Shown piece after piece: positions 1 to 6,530 of a stretch of 16,268 nt of DNA. Under the pieces are notes generated by a model. It was not told where the DNA came from. It saw only the letters and a list, made by a program, of their open reading frames with translations, and made no database searches. The stretch comes from an uncultured Bacteroidales bacterium (GTDB taxonomy: Bacteria; Bacteroidota; Bacteroidia; Bacteroidales; P3), in NCBI GenBank assembly GCA_905236405.1, contig CAJOQB010000038.1, positions 1-16,268 on the forward strand, read 5' to 3'. The stretch's first letter is position 1; each line of letters opens with the position of its first letter. The translations under genes were made by a program, and so were the position numbers.

Positions 1-370
1 AGTAGCGGCTGTCCTGCTCGTCCTGCGAGGAGAACATGCTGGGGTCGTCGGCCACGACGATGATGACGCCCTTGGTGCCGATGATGGCTGCGTTCATGAA
101 GGGGTCGCCGCAGACGTTGAGACCCACGTGCTTCATGCAGGTCATGGCACGCTTGCCAGCGTAAGCCACACCGATGGAAGCCTCGAGGGCTGTCTTCTCG
201 TTGGCGCACCAGTTGGCCACGATGCCTTTTTCCTTGGCCTCTTTCGATTTGATCACATATTCGGTAATCTGGGTGGAGGGAGTGCCAGGGTAACTGTTGA
301 TGGCACTGCCGCCTGCATCAATGAATGCTTGGGCGATTGCTTCGTCGCCCAGAAGAAGGGTTTTGGACAT
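1..370 (-). CDS. iorA: Indolepyruvate ferredoxin oxidoreductase, alpha subunit (5' part only)
   Basis: This is the N-terminal 123 residues of a thiamine-pyrophosphate enzyme. It starts MSKTLLLGDEAIAQAFIDAG, and the rest runs off the left edge. The family oxidatively decarboxylates aryl-pyruvates from aromatic amino acids to aryl-acyl-CoA, reducing ferredoxin; in Bacteroidales it can also run in the reverse, synthetic direction. Visible hallmarks are the YPGTPSTQITEY motif (about residues 27-38) and the NEKTALEAS motif with the conserved glutamate at about 58, which in this superfamily contacts the thiazolium cofactor. The ATG at 368-370 lies about 50 bases downstream of a good Bacteroides-type promoter. 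The beta subunit (iorB) would be expected further left, outside the window. It is read in the same direction as the hydrolase operon but has its own promoter. A related 2-oxoacid oxidoreductase alpha subunit is the main alternative. Confidence 0.85.
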   Translation of the reverse strand, partial: MSKTLLLGDEAIAQAFIDAGGSAINSYPGTPSTQITEYVIKSKEAKEKGIVANWCANEKTALEASIGVAYAGKRAMTCMKHVGLNVCGDPFMNAAIIGTKGVIIVVADDPSMFSSQDEQDSRY

Positions 371-422
371 ATCTATCTATATTTGTATTGTTTATTATAC
401 ATTTAACATTGTTTAGCAACTG

Positions 423-453
423 CAAAGATAGACAAACTTTTTGAATCTGCAAC
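423..453 (-). promoter_or_regulatory. Bacteroides-type promoter for iorA
   Basis: Read on the minus strand, there is GTTG (450-453), then 19 bases after the TTG, then TATCTTTG (423-430). This matches the Bacteroides primary sigma consensus TTTG N19-21 TAnnTTTG, with a perfect -7 box. It leaves a 5' leader of roughly 45-50 AT-rich bases before the iorA ATG. The box begins 20 bases beyond the stop of the hydrolase gene, so iorA can be transcribed independently of the upstream operon. No hairpin terminator was seen between the two genes. Confidence 0.65.
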
Positions 454-473
454 ATTTTTCCTGTCGGCACTCC

Positions 474-1976
474 TCAATGTCGGCTGTTGTTGGGTGTGCC
501 GTCGAGCGCCCACGGCAGCATGTCGAGCACCTGCGGGGCAAAGGTCTCTTCCAGTTCGAAGTACTCGCGGACGGTGCCCTTCTGGCAGTGTTGGAACAGA
601 TGGTTCAACTCCAGCGACATCACGATGTCGAGTCCCGACGGATCGTGTCCTGAGAGGGTTTTCCGCGGACGCGACGCTATCTGGCGAAGTCGCTCCATAT
701 TGGGCGCAGCCGACACCTGCAGGTCGCGTTCGTTGTAGAAAGCGGTGATGGGGCAACGTACCTTGCCGAGGTAGTCTATTGGGTCGGTCACAAGGAAGGT
801 GTGCATCCACGGCATGGCCAACTGCTGTGCCAACGCAAAGCGGGTGCCGCGGTCGAAACCGATGGCCTTGCGTTCGTCGGCGGAAAGGTGGGCGGTATGG
901 CGGTCGATGATGTCGTTGAACACCTCGCGGTAACGGTCGGGGGAGACTGTCACTGCCGAGTCGAAGACTTCGGCCATGGTGCTCAGTCGTATGGCCACCA
1001 GACTGCTGTCGACACCGGTAGCAAGAAACAGCAGCTCGTTCTGTTGCAACAGCGTCTCGCGACCGGTGCAGGCAGGACCTGCCAGCATTACGATGCTGTG
1101 CACGTCGCGGTTGTGGCTACCCACGATGGCGGCAATCAGGCCCCCTTCACTGTGGCCCATAATACTGACACGACTCTTGTCGATGCGTGGATGGCGACGC
1201 AACTGGTTGAAGAGGGCTTCGGCGTCGTCGGCAAAGTCAAAAGTGGTGGCCTCGTTGACCTCGCCTCGTGAGCCGCCCACACCGCGGTCGTCGTATCGCA
1301 GCACGGCGTAGCCTTGGCTTGCCAGATAGTCGGCAATGACCAGGAAGGGTCGGTGCTTGAACAGCTCTTCGTCACGGTTCTGTTGTCCACTTCCGCTCAC
1401 AAGCAGCACGGCAGGATAGCGACGTTTCTTCGATTGGTCGTCGCCTAATTGTGGCTTGGGGAGGGTGAGCGTGCCGCTGAGGGTCACCTCGCGGCCTTGG
1501 GCGTCGCGACGGGTGACGGTCACCTCCTCTTCGGTGAAGTTGAACGGCTCGGTCGGGGTCTGGGGACGCGGATAGGTATAGAGCGAGTCGACACAGGCAA
1601 ACACCTGTTGTGTTTTCATCATCCCTTGGCGAAACGTGCCCACAAACGACGTGTCGGCAGCGTTGAGCCGCAACGTGATGCGAAGTCCCAACTGTCCTTG
1701 GTCGAAACGTAGGGTGTCGTTGCGGAAGAACCATTGAGTGGGCACGATGGGCTGGTCGCTCTGCAGCGGGCTGAGGAGCAGCGGTGTCAAGCTGAGCGAT
1801 GCCTGCCCTTCGTCGATGTCCACGTTGGGCTGGAATGTCAGGTAGAGCGGTAGCATGGCCTCTTCAAGGAAGGTGTTCCACCAGCGGTTCTGCCAGCTCC
1901 ATGGCACTTGCGACTGTTGGGCGTCCAACAGCGAGAAGGAGGCAAGAAGGAGCGTCAGCAAGAGTGTCTTTCTCAT
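474..1976 (-). CDS. Secreted alpha/beta hydrolase (serine esterase/peptidase-like), 500 aa
   Basis: A 500-residue protein with a hydrophobic N-terminal signal sequence (about residues 1-19, ending LLDAQ), so probably periplasmic or exported. Residues 20-165 are a beta-rich accessory domain seen in Bacteroidota hydrolases of this type. From about 166 there is an alpha/beta-hydrolase fold: GSGQQNRD at about 195-202 (oxyanion-hole region), RYDDRGVGGS near 227-236, nucleophile elbow GHSEGG with Ser276, NERDLQ with Asp418, and LNHLFQ with His459. The Ser/Asp/His triad is therefore complete. The substrate cannot be read from the sequence; relatives are annotated as S9-like peptidases or acyl esterases. 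It is the last gene of the SPFH-RHH-ABC-GldD operon, 21 bases after gldD. The stop is TGA. Confidence 0.85.
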   Translation of the reverse strand: MRKTLLLTLLLASFSLLDAQQSQVPWSWQNRWWNTFLEEAMLPLYLTFQPNVDIDEGQASLSLTPLLLSPLQSDQPIVPTQWFFRNDTLRFDQGQLGLRITLRLNAADTSFVGTFRQGMMKTQQVFACVDSLYTYPRPQTPTEPFNFTEEEVTVTRRDAQGREVTLSGTLTLPKPQLGDDQSKKRRYPAVLLVSGSGQQNRDEELFKHRPFLVIADYLASQGYAVLRYDDRGVGGSRGEVNEATTFDFADDAEALFNQLRRHPRIDKSRVSIMGHSEGGLIAAIVGSHNRDVHSIVMLAGPACTGRETLLQQNELLFLATGVDSSLVAIRLSTMAEVFDSAVTVSPDRYREVFNDIIDRHTAHLSADERKAIGFDRGTRFALAQQLAMPWMHTFLVTDPIDYLGKVRCPITAFYNERDLQVSAAPNMERLRQIASRPRKTLSGHDPSGLDIVMSLELNHLFQHCQKGTVREYFELEETFAPQVLDMLPWALDGTPNNSRH

Positions 1977-1997
1977 GATTGTGTTTGTTTTTGTTGG

Positions 1998-2588
1998 TTA
2001 TTCCCTCCAGCGAATGCTTTCCACCAAGTGACGCAGGTCGTGCTGCAGATAGTCGAGCACCGGTGCAAGCGAGTCGTTGTTGGGTGTGCGGTCTAAGAAG
2101 AGCGCTCCGCGGAGGAAGTGGTTCGTGGTGTCGCTCACCCAGAACTGATAGGTTGAAGCCACCTTGCTACCCTTCAGTTGGTAGGTGGTGGCCACGATGT
2201 GGTTCGACGGGTCGAGATATTGTTTCTCGTCCACTCCCGACGAGAAGTCGAAATGCTGCGAGAGAAACTTGTACGAGGTGTCGACCTGGGCATGCCATTC
2301 GCCTGGCTCGAGAGCCTTGTAGGTGAGGAAGGCTGTGGCTTTGTAGCGGGGATAGTATAGGTCGATGTATTTCTCTCGGGGTTGGTCTTTTTTGATGTGC
2401 ACTTCGGCCTCGTCGGACGCTTCGAACACAAAGGGCAGTGCCGTGGTGTCCACTTTGTGGTAGCTTTGTTGAGGCATGTCCAACCGAAGGTATGCCTCGG
2501 GCTTGGGGCTGTAGTCGTCGCGGTGTCTACAGCTGACGGTTGCGGTCAGCAGGAGCAACGCAAAAAGCAAAGTCGATATTCTTCTCAT
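1998..2588 (-). CDS. gldD: GldD-like gliding motility / T9SS-associated lipoprotein
   Basis: A 196-residue lipoprotein. It has a lysine-poor, hydrophobic signal with a lipobox ending TVSC, lipidated cysteine at residue 20. Motifs recognised from the GldD family are YSPKPEAYLRLDMPQQSY (about 26-43), LYYPRYKATAFLTYK in the middle and, most tellingly, FWVSDTTNHFLRGALFLD followed by TPNNDSLAPVLDYLQHDL and a C-terminal tryptophan. In Flavobacterium, GldD is needed for gliding and for normal function of the type IX secretion machinery. Many non-gliding Bacteroidales keep it, so motility should not be inferred. Two T9SS cargo-type proteins are encoded a few kilobases away, which fits. It sits 29 bases after the four-TM gene and 21 bases before the hydrolase. 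Confidence in the family is good; its role here is by analogy. Confidence 0.85.
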   Translation of the reverse strand: MRRISTLLFALLLLTATVSCRHRDDYSPKPEAYLRLDMPQQSYHKVDTTALPFVFEASDEAEVHIKKDQPREKYIDLYYPRYKATAFLTYKALEPGEWHAQVDTSYKFLSQHFDFSSGVDEKQYLDPSNHIVATTYQLKGSKVASTYQFWVSDTTNHFLRGALFLDRTPNNDSLAPVLDYLQHDLRHLVESIRWRE

Positions 2589-2617
2589 GATTGTTCAGAA
2601 TTGATGTATGGATACGC

Positions 2618-3115
2618 TTAGTTTCGTCTTGCGGCCACCTCGGTCAATGCCAGACAGATGGCCAACAGCAAAAAGCAGATAATGAGGATGGGGCTCATCC
2701 ACTTTATGATGTTGAAAACACTAAAGACTGTGATGATGGTCATTGCCAGATTGATAAAGAACGCCACCAGTCCACCTTGGATGCAGTAGATTTGGAAACC
2801 TTGCGGACTGAAATAGCCATCGCTGTCCATCCGTCCGTGTTTGATCCATTCTTGATAGGTGCGTCTTTTCGATTTGCGTATGCGCTGTTTTCTGCCCCAG
2901 TTGGGATGGGTGGATGCCAACCAGCACAACACTATCACACCAATCCCCAATGCGTGGTTGATGTATATCTGGCTTCGTCCCATAGAGTCGTTGGAGGAGA
3001 AAACTATCTCGTCAGGCAGATGGGGCACCATGATGATGGCCAAAACAAGGCCCCCCACCGCTATGGCAGCGGCGAGGGCCAAGAGTATGTAGAAAAGGGT
3101 TTTGTCGGTTTCCAT
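2618..3115 (-). CDS. Four-TM membrane protein of unknown function
   Basis: A 165-residue integral membrane protein with four hydrophobic segments at roughly 7-30, 50-67, 112-134 and 139-158. A basic loop (WGRKQRIRKSKRRTYQEW, about 73-90) separates the first pair from the second and is probably cytoplasmic. The stretch HLPDEIVFSSNDSMGRSQIY after TM1 is faintly reminiscent of the DUF1648 pattern, but I would not assign the family on that. Gene order suggests co-expression with the ABC transporter: it begins 11 bases after the permease stop and precedes gldD by 29 bases. It could be an accessory subunit of the transporter or an unrelated envelope protein. No catalytic motif is visible. Confidence 0.7.
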   Translation of the reverse strand: METDKTLFYILLALAAAIAVGGLVLAIIMVPHLPDEIVFSSNDSMGRSQIYINHALGIGVIVLCWLASTHPNWGRKQRIRKSKRRTYQEWIKHGRMDSDGYFSPQGFQIYCIQGGLVAFFINLAMTIITVFSVFNIIKWMSPILIICFLLLAICLALTEVAARRN

Positions 3116-3126
3116 AGGTCAATATG

Positions 3127-4329
3127 TTAGCTGCGGAACATCACCTTCTCGCTGTCGAACATCTTGGAGAGCCCGAAGATGGCGAGTGCAGTATAGATAA
3201 TGTTCGAACCGACTGTGATAATCATGGCGTTGGCCATGTTGGCATGGTTAAACACCGACGACATGTATTGAACGCTGTTGTAGACAGGAATCAGGTATGC
3301 CCACAACTGTTCGGGGGCACCGTCACCCAGCATGGGCGATAAACCCACCAACATGATGAGCAGCATCAGCGGCGTCACCATCGTGCCAGCGTTCTTCACA
3401 TCCTTGGCATAGGCTGAAATGATGGCGATGACAGACACCAAGACCAGCGTGGTGCTCAAGATGACGAACAAGAGACACAAGTAGTCGCCAGTTGTGTAGA
3501 GGTTAGAAGGAAGAGACAGTTCGTCGGAGTGAATCATCTTCGGCAGCGAAAGCATGATGCCGATGAAACTCGACAGGCCGCTCAGCAAAGCAAAGCACGA
3601 CAGTGCCACAATCTTGCCTAATGCCAGCTCGTGGCGTTTCAAGGGGGTGACGAGCAAGGTGGCCATGGTGCCACGCTCTTTCTCGCCAGCAATCGAAGTG
3701 GGAGCGATGGCCATACAGCCCGAGAAGAGGAGCATCACGATGAGCATGGGGATGATGCCGCTGAGCAGATTGCCTAAGAAGTCCTCTTCGGATATTTGGT
3801 CGAACATCTCGGGCTCCTCGCCGTCAACTTGGGCGTTGATGTCGAAGAGGTTCACTTTTGCGCTCTCCCAAGACTCCAGACCGGCACGGATGGCGTTATA
3901 GGCCGACTCGGCTTCGGGACATGCCGAGTTGTAATATATACGCACGTTGGGGGCGGGCTGTCCCGAGGCAGCGTTATAGCAGGCTGTTAGGCTGTCGAAG
4001 GCTGGGGGAAAGACCACATAGATAAGATTGTTGTCCTTGTCGGCAATCTCTTCCAGCATTGCATCGTGGTCGAACGTTCCTTCGTTGATTAGCATCGGAA
4101 TGTCTTGAATGGCGGGATAGATGGAAGGGGGCATGTTCTCTATCTTTGCCACGGTGATATTGTCGGGGTCGACTTGTATTTGTTTGTTGATGGCGTTGCC
4201 CATCAATGTATATATTAGGTATATCAGCAAACCCGGCATGATGATGGAAGTGAACACCAACGAGCGGTCGCCGAAGAAGCGGCGGCATTCCTTGCCTATG
4301 ATGGTGAGTGTATTGCTGTGTTGTTTCAT
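3127..4329 (-). CDS. ABC transporter permease, NatB-like (ABC2 type)
   Basis: A 400-residue permease of the ABC-2/NatB type. A single N-terminal TM helix (about 27-45) is followed by a large extracytoplasmic domain (about 46-185). Five or six further helices then occupy 185-400. The cytoplasmic coupling motif GEKERGTMATLLVTPLKRHE (about 214-233) is characteristic of sodium-exporter/bacitracin-type ABC-2 permeases, in which it precedes the transmembrane bundle. The substrate (Na+, drug, lipid or peptide) cannot be decided. It pairs with the ATPase directly upstream. Its ATG overlaps the TGA that would end the full-length ATPase frame (ATGA overlap), the usual sign of translational coupling. 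Here that coupling is disturbed by a premature TGA 132 bases earlier. Confidence 0.9.
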   Translation of the reverse strand: MKQHSNTLTIIGKECRRFFGDRSLVFTSIIMPGLLIYLIYTLMGNAINKQIQVDPDNITVAKIENMPPSIYPAIQDIPMLINEGTFDHDAMLEEIADKDNNLIYVVFPPAFDSLTACYNAASGQPAPNVRIYYNSACPEAESAYNAIRAGLESWESAKVNLFDINAQVDGEEPEMFDQISEEDFLGNLLSGIIPMLIVMLLFSGCMAIAPTSIAGEKERGTMATLLVTPLKRHELALGKIVALSCFALLSGLSSFIGIMLSLPKMIHSDELSLPSNLYTTGDYLCLLFVILSTTLVLVSVIAIISAYAKDVKNAGTMVTPLMLLIMLVGLSPMLGDGAPEQLWAYLIPVYNSVQYMSSVFNHANMANAMIITVGSNIIYTALAIFGLSKMFDSEKVMFRS

Positions 4330-4457
4330 TGCAGGCCTCCTTTCTGTTCTATGTAGGCATTGTCACCTGTTTTGATTTCTTTGTAGATGTTGAAGAAGCG
4401 GTCTTCAAGGGGCAAGCCTTGGCAGATGCCTTCGAGCGTGTCGCAATGGGTCAGATG
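4326..4457 (-). pseudogene. Displaced 3' end of the ABC ATPase gene (43 codons beyond an in-frame TGA)
   Basis: Reading straight through the TGA at 4458-4460 in the same frame gives 43 sense codons: HLTHCDTLEGICQGLPLEDR and then FFNIYKEIKTGDNAYIEQKG, GLQ. The frame ends at a TGA (4326-4328) that overlaps the permease ATG. ABC ATPases of this family normally continue after the 'DRVVIIxxG' strand with a short C-terminal extension of this kind (a 'G.l...gtl..l' type segment), so the stretch is almost certainly the original C-terminus. Glycine is expected at the TGA (DG after VVII), and one base change (GGA to TGA) explains the interruption. Whether this is a real mutation, a read error or a read-through site cannot be settled from one sequence. 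Confidence 0.8.
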
Positions 4458-5165
4458 TCAGTCGATGATGATTACCACGCGGTCGCACAGCCGCTCCACC
4501 AGACTGAAGATATGGGTGGAGAGAATGATGGTCTTGCCCTGTTCACGCAATTCTTGTAGATAGTCGGTCACTGTTCGGGCGGTGATGACGTCGAGCCCGT
4601 TGGTGGGCTCGTCGAAGATGATGATTTCGGGGTCGTGAACCAGTGAAATCACCAACGAGGCTTTCTGCTTCATGCCGGTGCTGAGACTGGCCACCTTCAC
4701 TTCGGCAAACTGGCTGATGCCGAAGCGGTCGAAAAGCCGGCGTTTGCGGTCCTCGGCCACCACTTCGTCCACGCCGTGCAAGCGACTGAAGAAGTCGTAA
4801 AGATAGTTGGGGGTAAAGAAATCCTCCAGTTTCAGTTCGCTGGTGAGGAACCCTATCTTGCCCCGCACTTCCTCGGGTTGGCTGACGATGCTGGCACCGT
4901 CAATCAAGGCATCACCTTGGTCAGGTTTGATCAATGTGGCCAACATACGCAGCGTGGTGGTCTTGCCAGCCCCGTTGGGACCCAGCAGGCCGAAAATCTC
5001 GCCGCTGTAGGCATCGAACGACAGATCGTCAACGGCTTTCTTGTATCGCTTTTGTGATTGTTCAATTTTTTGCTGCTTACGTGACAGTTTGAATGTCTTG
5101 CAGAGGCCCTCCACATGAAGGATGGGCTGCTGCATATCCGTAGCGTTTGTTTCCTCGGGAATCAT
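4458..5165 (-). CDS. ABC transporter ATP-binding protein, NatA-like, shortened by an in-frame TGA
   Basis: A 235-residue ABC ATPase powering the downstream NatB-like permease. The nucleotide-binding core is complete: Walker A LGPNGAGKTT (61-70), signature LSTGMKQK (161-168), Walker B IIIFDEPTNGLD (181-192) and the switch histidine in LSTHIF (His218). The usual Q-loop glutamine is not obvious; the segment reads KIGFLTSELKLEDFF. The ORF stops at VVIIID, one residue short of the expected 'DG'. The original C-terminus continues in frame for 43 codons after the TGA. The first ATG lies one base after the TAA of the RHH gene, with AAAGGA about 11 bases upstream, which supports this start. An internal ATG at residue 11 is possible. 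All core motifs are kept, so the truncated protein may still hydrolyse ATP, although its C-terminus and the coupling to the permease are affected. Confidence 0.9.
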   Translation of the reverse strand: MIPEETNATDMQQPILHVEGLCKTFKLSRKQQKIEQSQKRYKKAVDDLSFDAYSGEIFGLLGPNGAGKTTTLRMLATLIKPDQGDALIDGASIVSQPEEVRGKIGFLTSELKLEDFFTPNYLYDFFSRLHGVDEVVAEDRKRRLFDRFGISQFAEVKVASLSTGMKQKASLVISLVHDPEIIIFDEPTNGLDVITARTVTDYLQELREQGKTIILSTHIFSLVERLCDRVVIIID

Positions 5166-5166
5166 A

Positions 5167-5352
5167 TTATTCTTTGTCCTTTGATGTTGTTGTATTCTTT
5201 TTCTTGGGATAGCGTTTGGCTTTTTTCAGTGCTTCGGCAATAAGCCACTCCATCTGACCGTTGACGCTGCGGTACTCGTCGGCAGCCCACTTCTCGAGTG
5301 AGTCGTAGACTTCTTCGTCAATACGTAGAACGAATGTTTTCTTTGCAGCCAT
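5167..5352 (-). CDS. Arc-like ribbon-helix-helix DNA-binding protein
   Basis: A 61-residue protein resembling phage P22 Arc. The beta-strand KTFVLRIDEE (about 5-14) would enter the DNA major groove through Thr6, Val8 and Arg10. It is followed by helix A (about 14-26), the turn YRSVNGQ (about 27-33, matching the RSVN of Arc) and helix B MEWLIAEALKKAKR. The tail is lysine-rich. It should act as a dimer or tetramer at paired half-sites. The gene lies between the SPFH gene (39 bases) and the ABC ATPase (1 base, TAATATG junction), so it is co-transcribed with them. The most economical idea is autoregulation of this operon. Two direct repeats 11 bases apart at the operon's predicted start site are candidate binding sites. 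The fold is well supported; the target is inferred. Confidence 0.85.
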   Translation of the reverse strand: MAAKKTFVLRIDEEVYDSLEKWAADEYRSVNGQMEWLIAEALKKAKRYPKKKNTTTSKDKE

Positions 5353-5391
5353 GACAAACGGTTTAGGTGTTGTAAAACAAGGTGTGCTTTT

Positions 5392-6396
5392 TTATTGGTA
5401 CAACGTGCCAGTGTTAATGACAGGGCTGGCACTCTCGTCGGCACAGAGGACCACCAGCAGGTTCGACACCATGGTGGCTTTTTTCTCTTCGTCAAGTTCC
5501 ACGATGTGGTCTTCCGACAGTTTTTTCAGAGCCAGGTCGACCATGCTGACGGCACCTTCGACAATCTTTTCGCGTGCAGAGATGATGGCGTTGGCCTGTT
5601 GGCGACGAAGCATCACGCTGGCGATTTCAGCGGCATAGGCCAGGTAATTGATGCGGGCTTCCACCACTTCAATGCCGGCGATGCTCAAACGTTGACGAAT
5701 CTCATCTTCCAGTCGTTCGTTGATTTCCTCTCCACCGCTGCGGAGGGTCAGCTCGTCGCTGCCGCCGTCCATGTTGTCATATGCGTACATGCCTGCCACC
5801 TTACGGAGTGTGGCGTCGCTTTGCACGCTGACAAAATTGTCAAAGCTGTTCAGCGATTGCTCGGCTCCGTTTTCTGTCTTCGTCACATGTGAGTCGATGT
5901 CGAAGCAAGCACGGTAAGTGTCAGCAATACGCCATACAAGCACCAAGCCAATCATGATGGGGTTGCCGTTGCGGTCGTTGACTTTGATAGGCTCGACATC
6001 CATGTTACGGGCACGCAGCGACAATTTGCGTCGTCCGCAGAAAGGATTGATCCAGAAGAAGCCGTTGTCGCGTACCGTCCCGTGGTATTTTCCGAACAGG
6101 GTCAGCACAACCGACATGTTGGGCTGGATGATTTTCAGACCAACGAGATGGAGCAGCCATACCACAAAGAAGATAATGGCCAAGAAAATGGGTAGAGCAA
6201 TCCAACCCGTGGCTTCGGTGGATCCGTCGGCAGTGACCGTGGTCATGCAGTCCAGCATAGATAGCGATGCAATGATTAAGAAAAAGACCACAATCATGGC
6301 CAAGTTGATAAACAGATGCAGAAAGCCGTTGTTGGCGGCAGTCATCTTTCTGACAAATTCTTTTGTCTCAGTTGTTTTTTCGACAGTTGTATTCAT
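5392..6396 (-). CDS. SPFH / band-7 domain membrane protein
   Basis: A 334-residue protein beginning MNTTVEKTTE. There are two N-terminal TM helices (about 28-48 and 66-88). An SPFH/prohibitin-like domain starts at GLKIIQPNMSVVLTLFGKYH and continues with VRDNGFFWINPF. A C-terminal helical stretch contains EVVEARINYLAYAAEIASVM and RRQQANAIISAREKIVEGA, the conserved 'R..A.A...A...IVEGA' signature of stomatin-like proteins. SPFH proteins form ring-like membrane scaffolds and often regulate proteases or membrane microdomains. The frame is open back to 6471, but I chose the ATG at 6394-6396 because the promoter -7 box (6442-6449) lies downstream of the longer start. It heads the operon with the RHH protein 39 bases behind; I recall this SPFH-Arc pairing from other Bacteroidota. 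Confidence 0.9.
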   Translation of the reverse strand: MNTTVEKTTETKEFVRKMTAANNGFLHLFINLAMIVVFFLIIASLSMLDCMTTVTADGSTEATGWIALPIFLAIIFFVVWLLHLVGLKIIQPNMSVVLTLFGKYHGTVRDNGFFWINPFCGRRKLSLRARNMDVEPIKVNDRNGNPIMIGLVLVWRIADTYRACFDIDSHVTKTENGAEQSLNSFDNFVSVQSDATLRKVAGMYAYDNMDGGSDELTLRSGGEEINERLEDEIRQRLSIAGIEVVEARINYLAYAAEIASVMLRRQQANAIISAREKIVEGAVSMVDLALKKLSEDHIVELDEEKKATMVSNLLVVLCADESASPVINTGTLYQ

Positions 6397-6416
6397 ATCA
6401 ATATTTATGTTTTGAA

Positions 6417-6436
6417 TTAATATCATTTTAATATCA
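6417..6436 (-). repeat. Two direct 9-base repeats at the operon start site (candidate RHH operator)
   Basis: On the minus strand TGATATTAA occurs at 6428-6436 and again, perfectly, at 6417-6425, an 11-base period or about one helical turn. The copies begin 5-6 bases downstream of the -7 box, so they cover the expected transcription start. A shorter TGATAT occurs just at the SPFH ATG (6394-6401). RHH repressors typically bind such same-face half-sites, and an Arc-like RHH gene is the second gene of this operon. The region is very AT-rich, so chance repetition is possible. Confidence 0.45.
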
Positions 6437-6441
6437 CAATG

Positions 6442-6474
6442 CAAAGGTAAACGCTTTTTTTTATACCGCACAAA
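6442..6474 (-). promoter_or_regulatory. Bacteroides-type promoter of the SPFH-RHH-ABC-GldD operon
   Basis: On the minus strand there is TTTG (6471-6474), a 21-base spacer, then TACCTTTG (6442-6449). Both boxes fit the Bacteroides primary sigma consensus exactly. Transcription would start near 6436 and leave a leader of about 40 bases before the ATG at 6396. The site lies inside the longer open frame that starts at 6471, which argues for the shorter SPFH start. Confidence 0.75.
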
Positions 6475-6485
6475 TTTTTTTTTCG

Positions 6486-6493
6486 TATTTTTG
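6486..6493 (+). promoter_or_regulatory. Probable -7 box for the divergent M1 peptidase gene
   Basis: TATTTTTG matches TAnnTTTG and lies 37 bases before the ATG at 6531, a reasonable distance for a short leader. No convincing TTTG is found 19-21 bases upstream, where there is only an A/T tract, so this is a weak call. If real, the two promoters here are back to back, with the -33 region of each close to the other, and could interfere or share regulation. Confidence 0.4.
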
Positions 6494-6530
6494 CACCTCG
6501 AACTTATTAACCGTTATAAACTAACTGTTT

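Noticed and set aside
801..1271. A 156-codon plus-strand frame inside the hydrolase gene
   Set aside because: Opposite strand of the alpha/beta hydrolase, whose catalytic triad and signal peptide fix the true frame.
4458..4460. TGA as selenocysteine or as a glycine codon of an altered genetic code
   Set aside because: The family expects glycine, not cysteine, so selenocysteine makes no sense. TGA is the ordinary stop of several intact genes in the window, so a code change is excluded.
6397..6471. A 25-residue longer N-terminus for the SPFH protein
   Set aside because: The -7 promoter box lies inside this segment, the added residues are unlike the family, and the ATG at 6396 has a normal A/T-rich leader.
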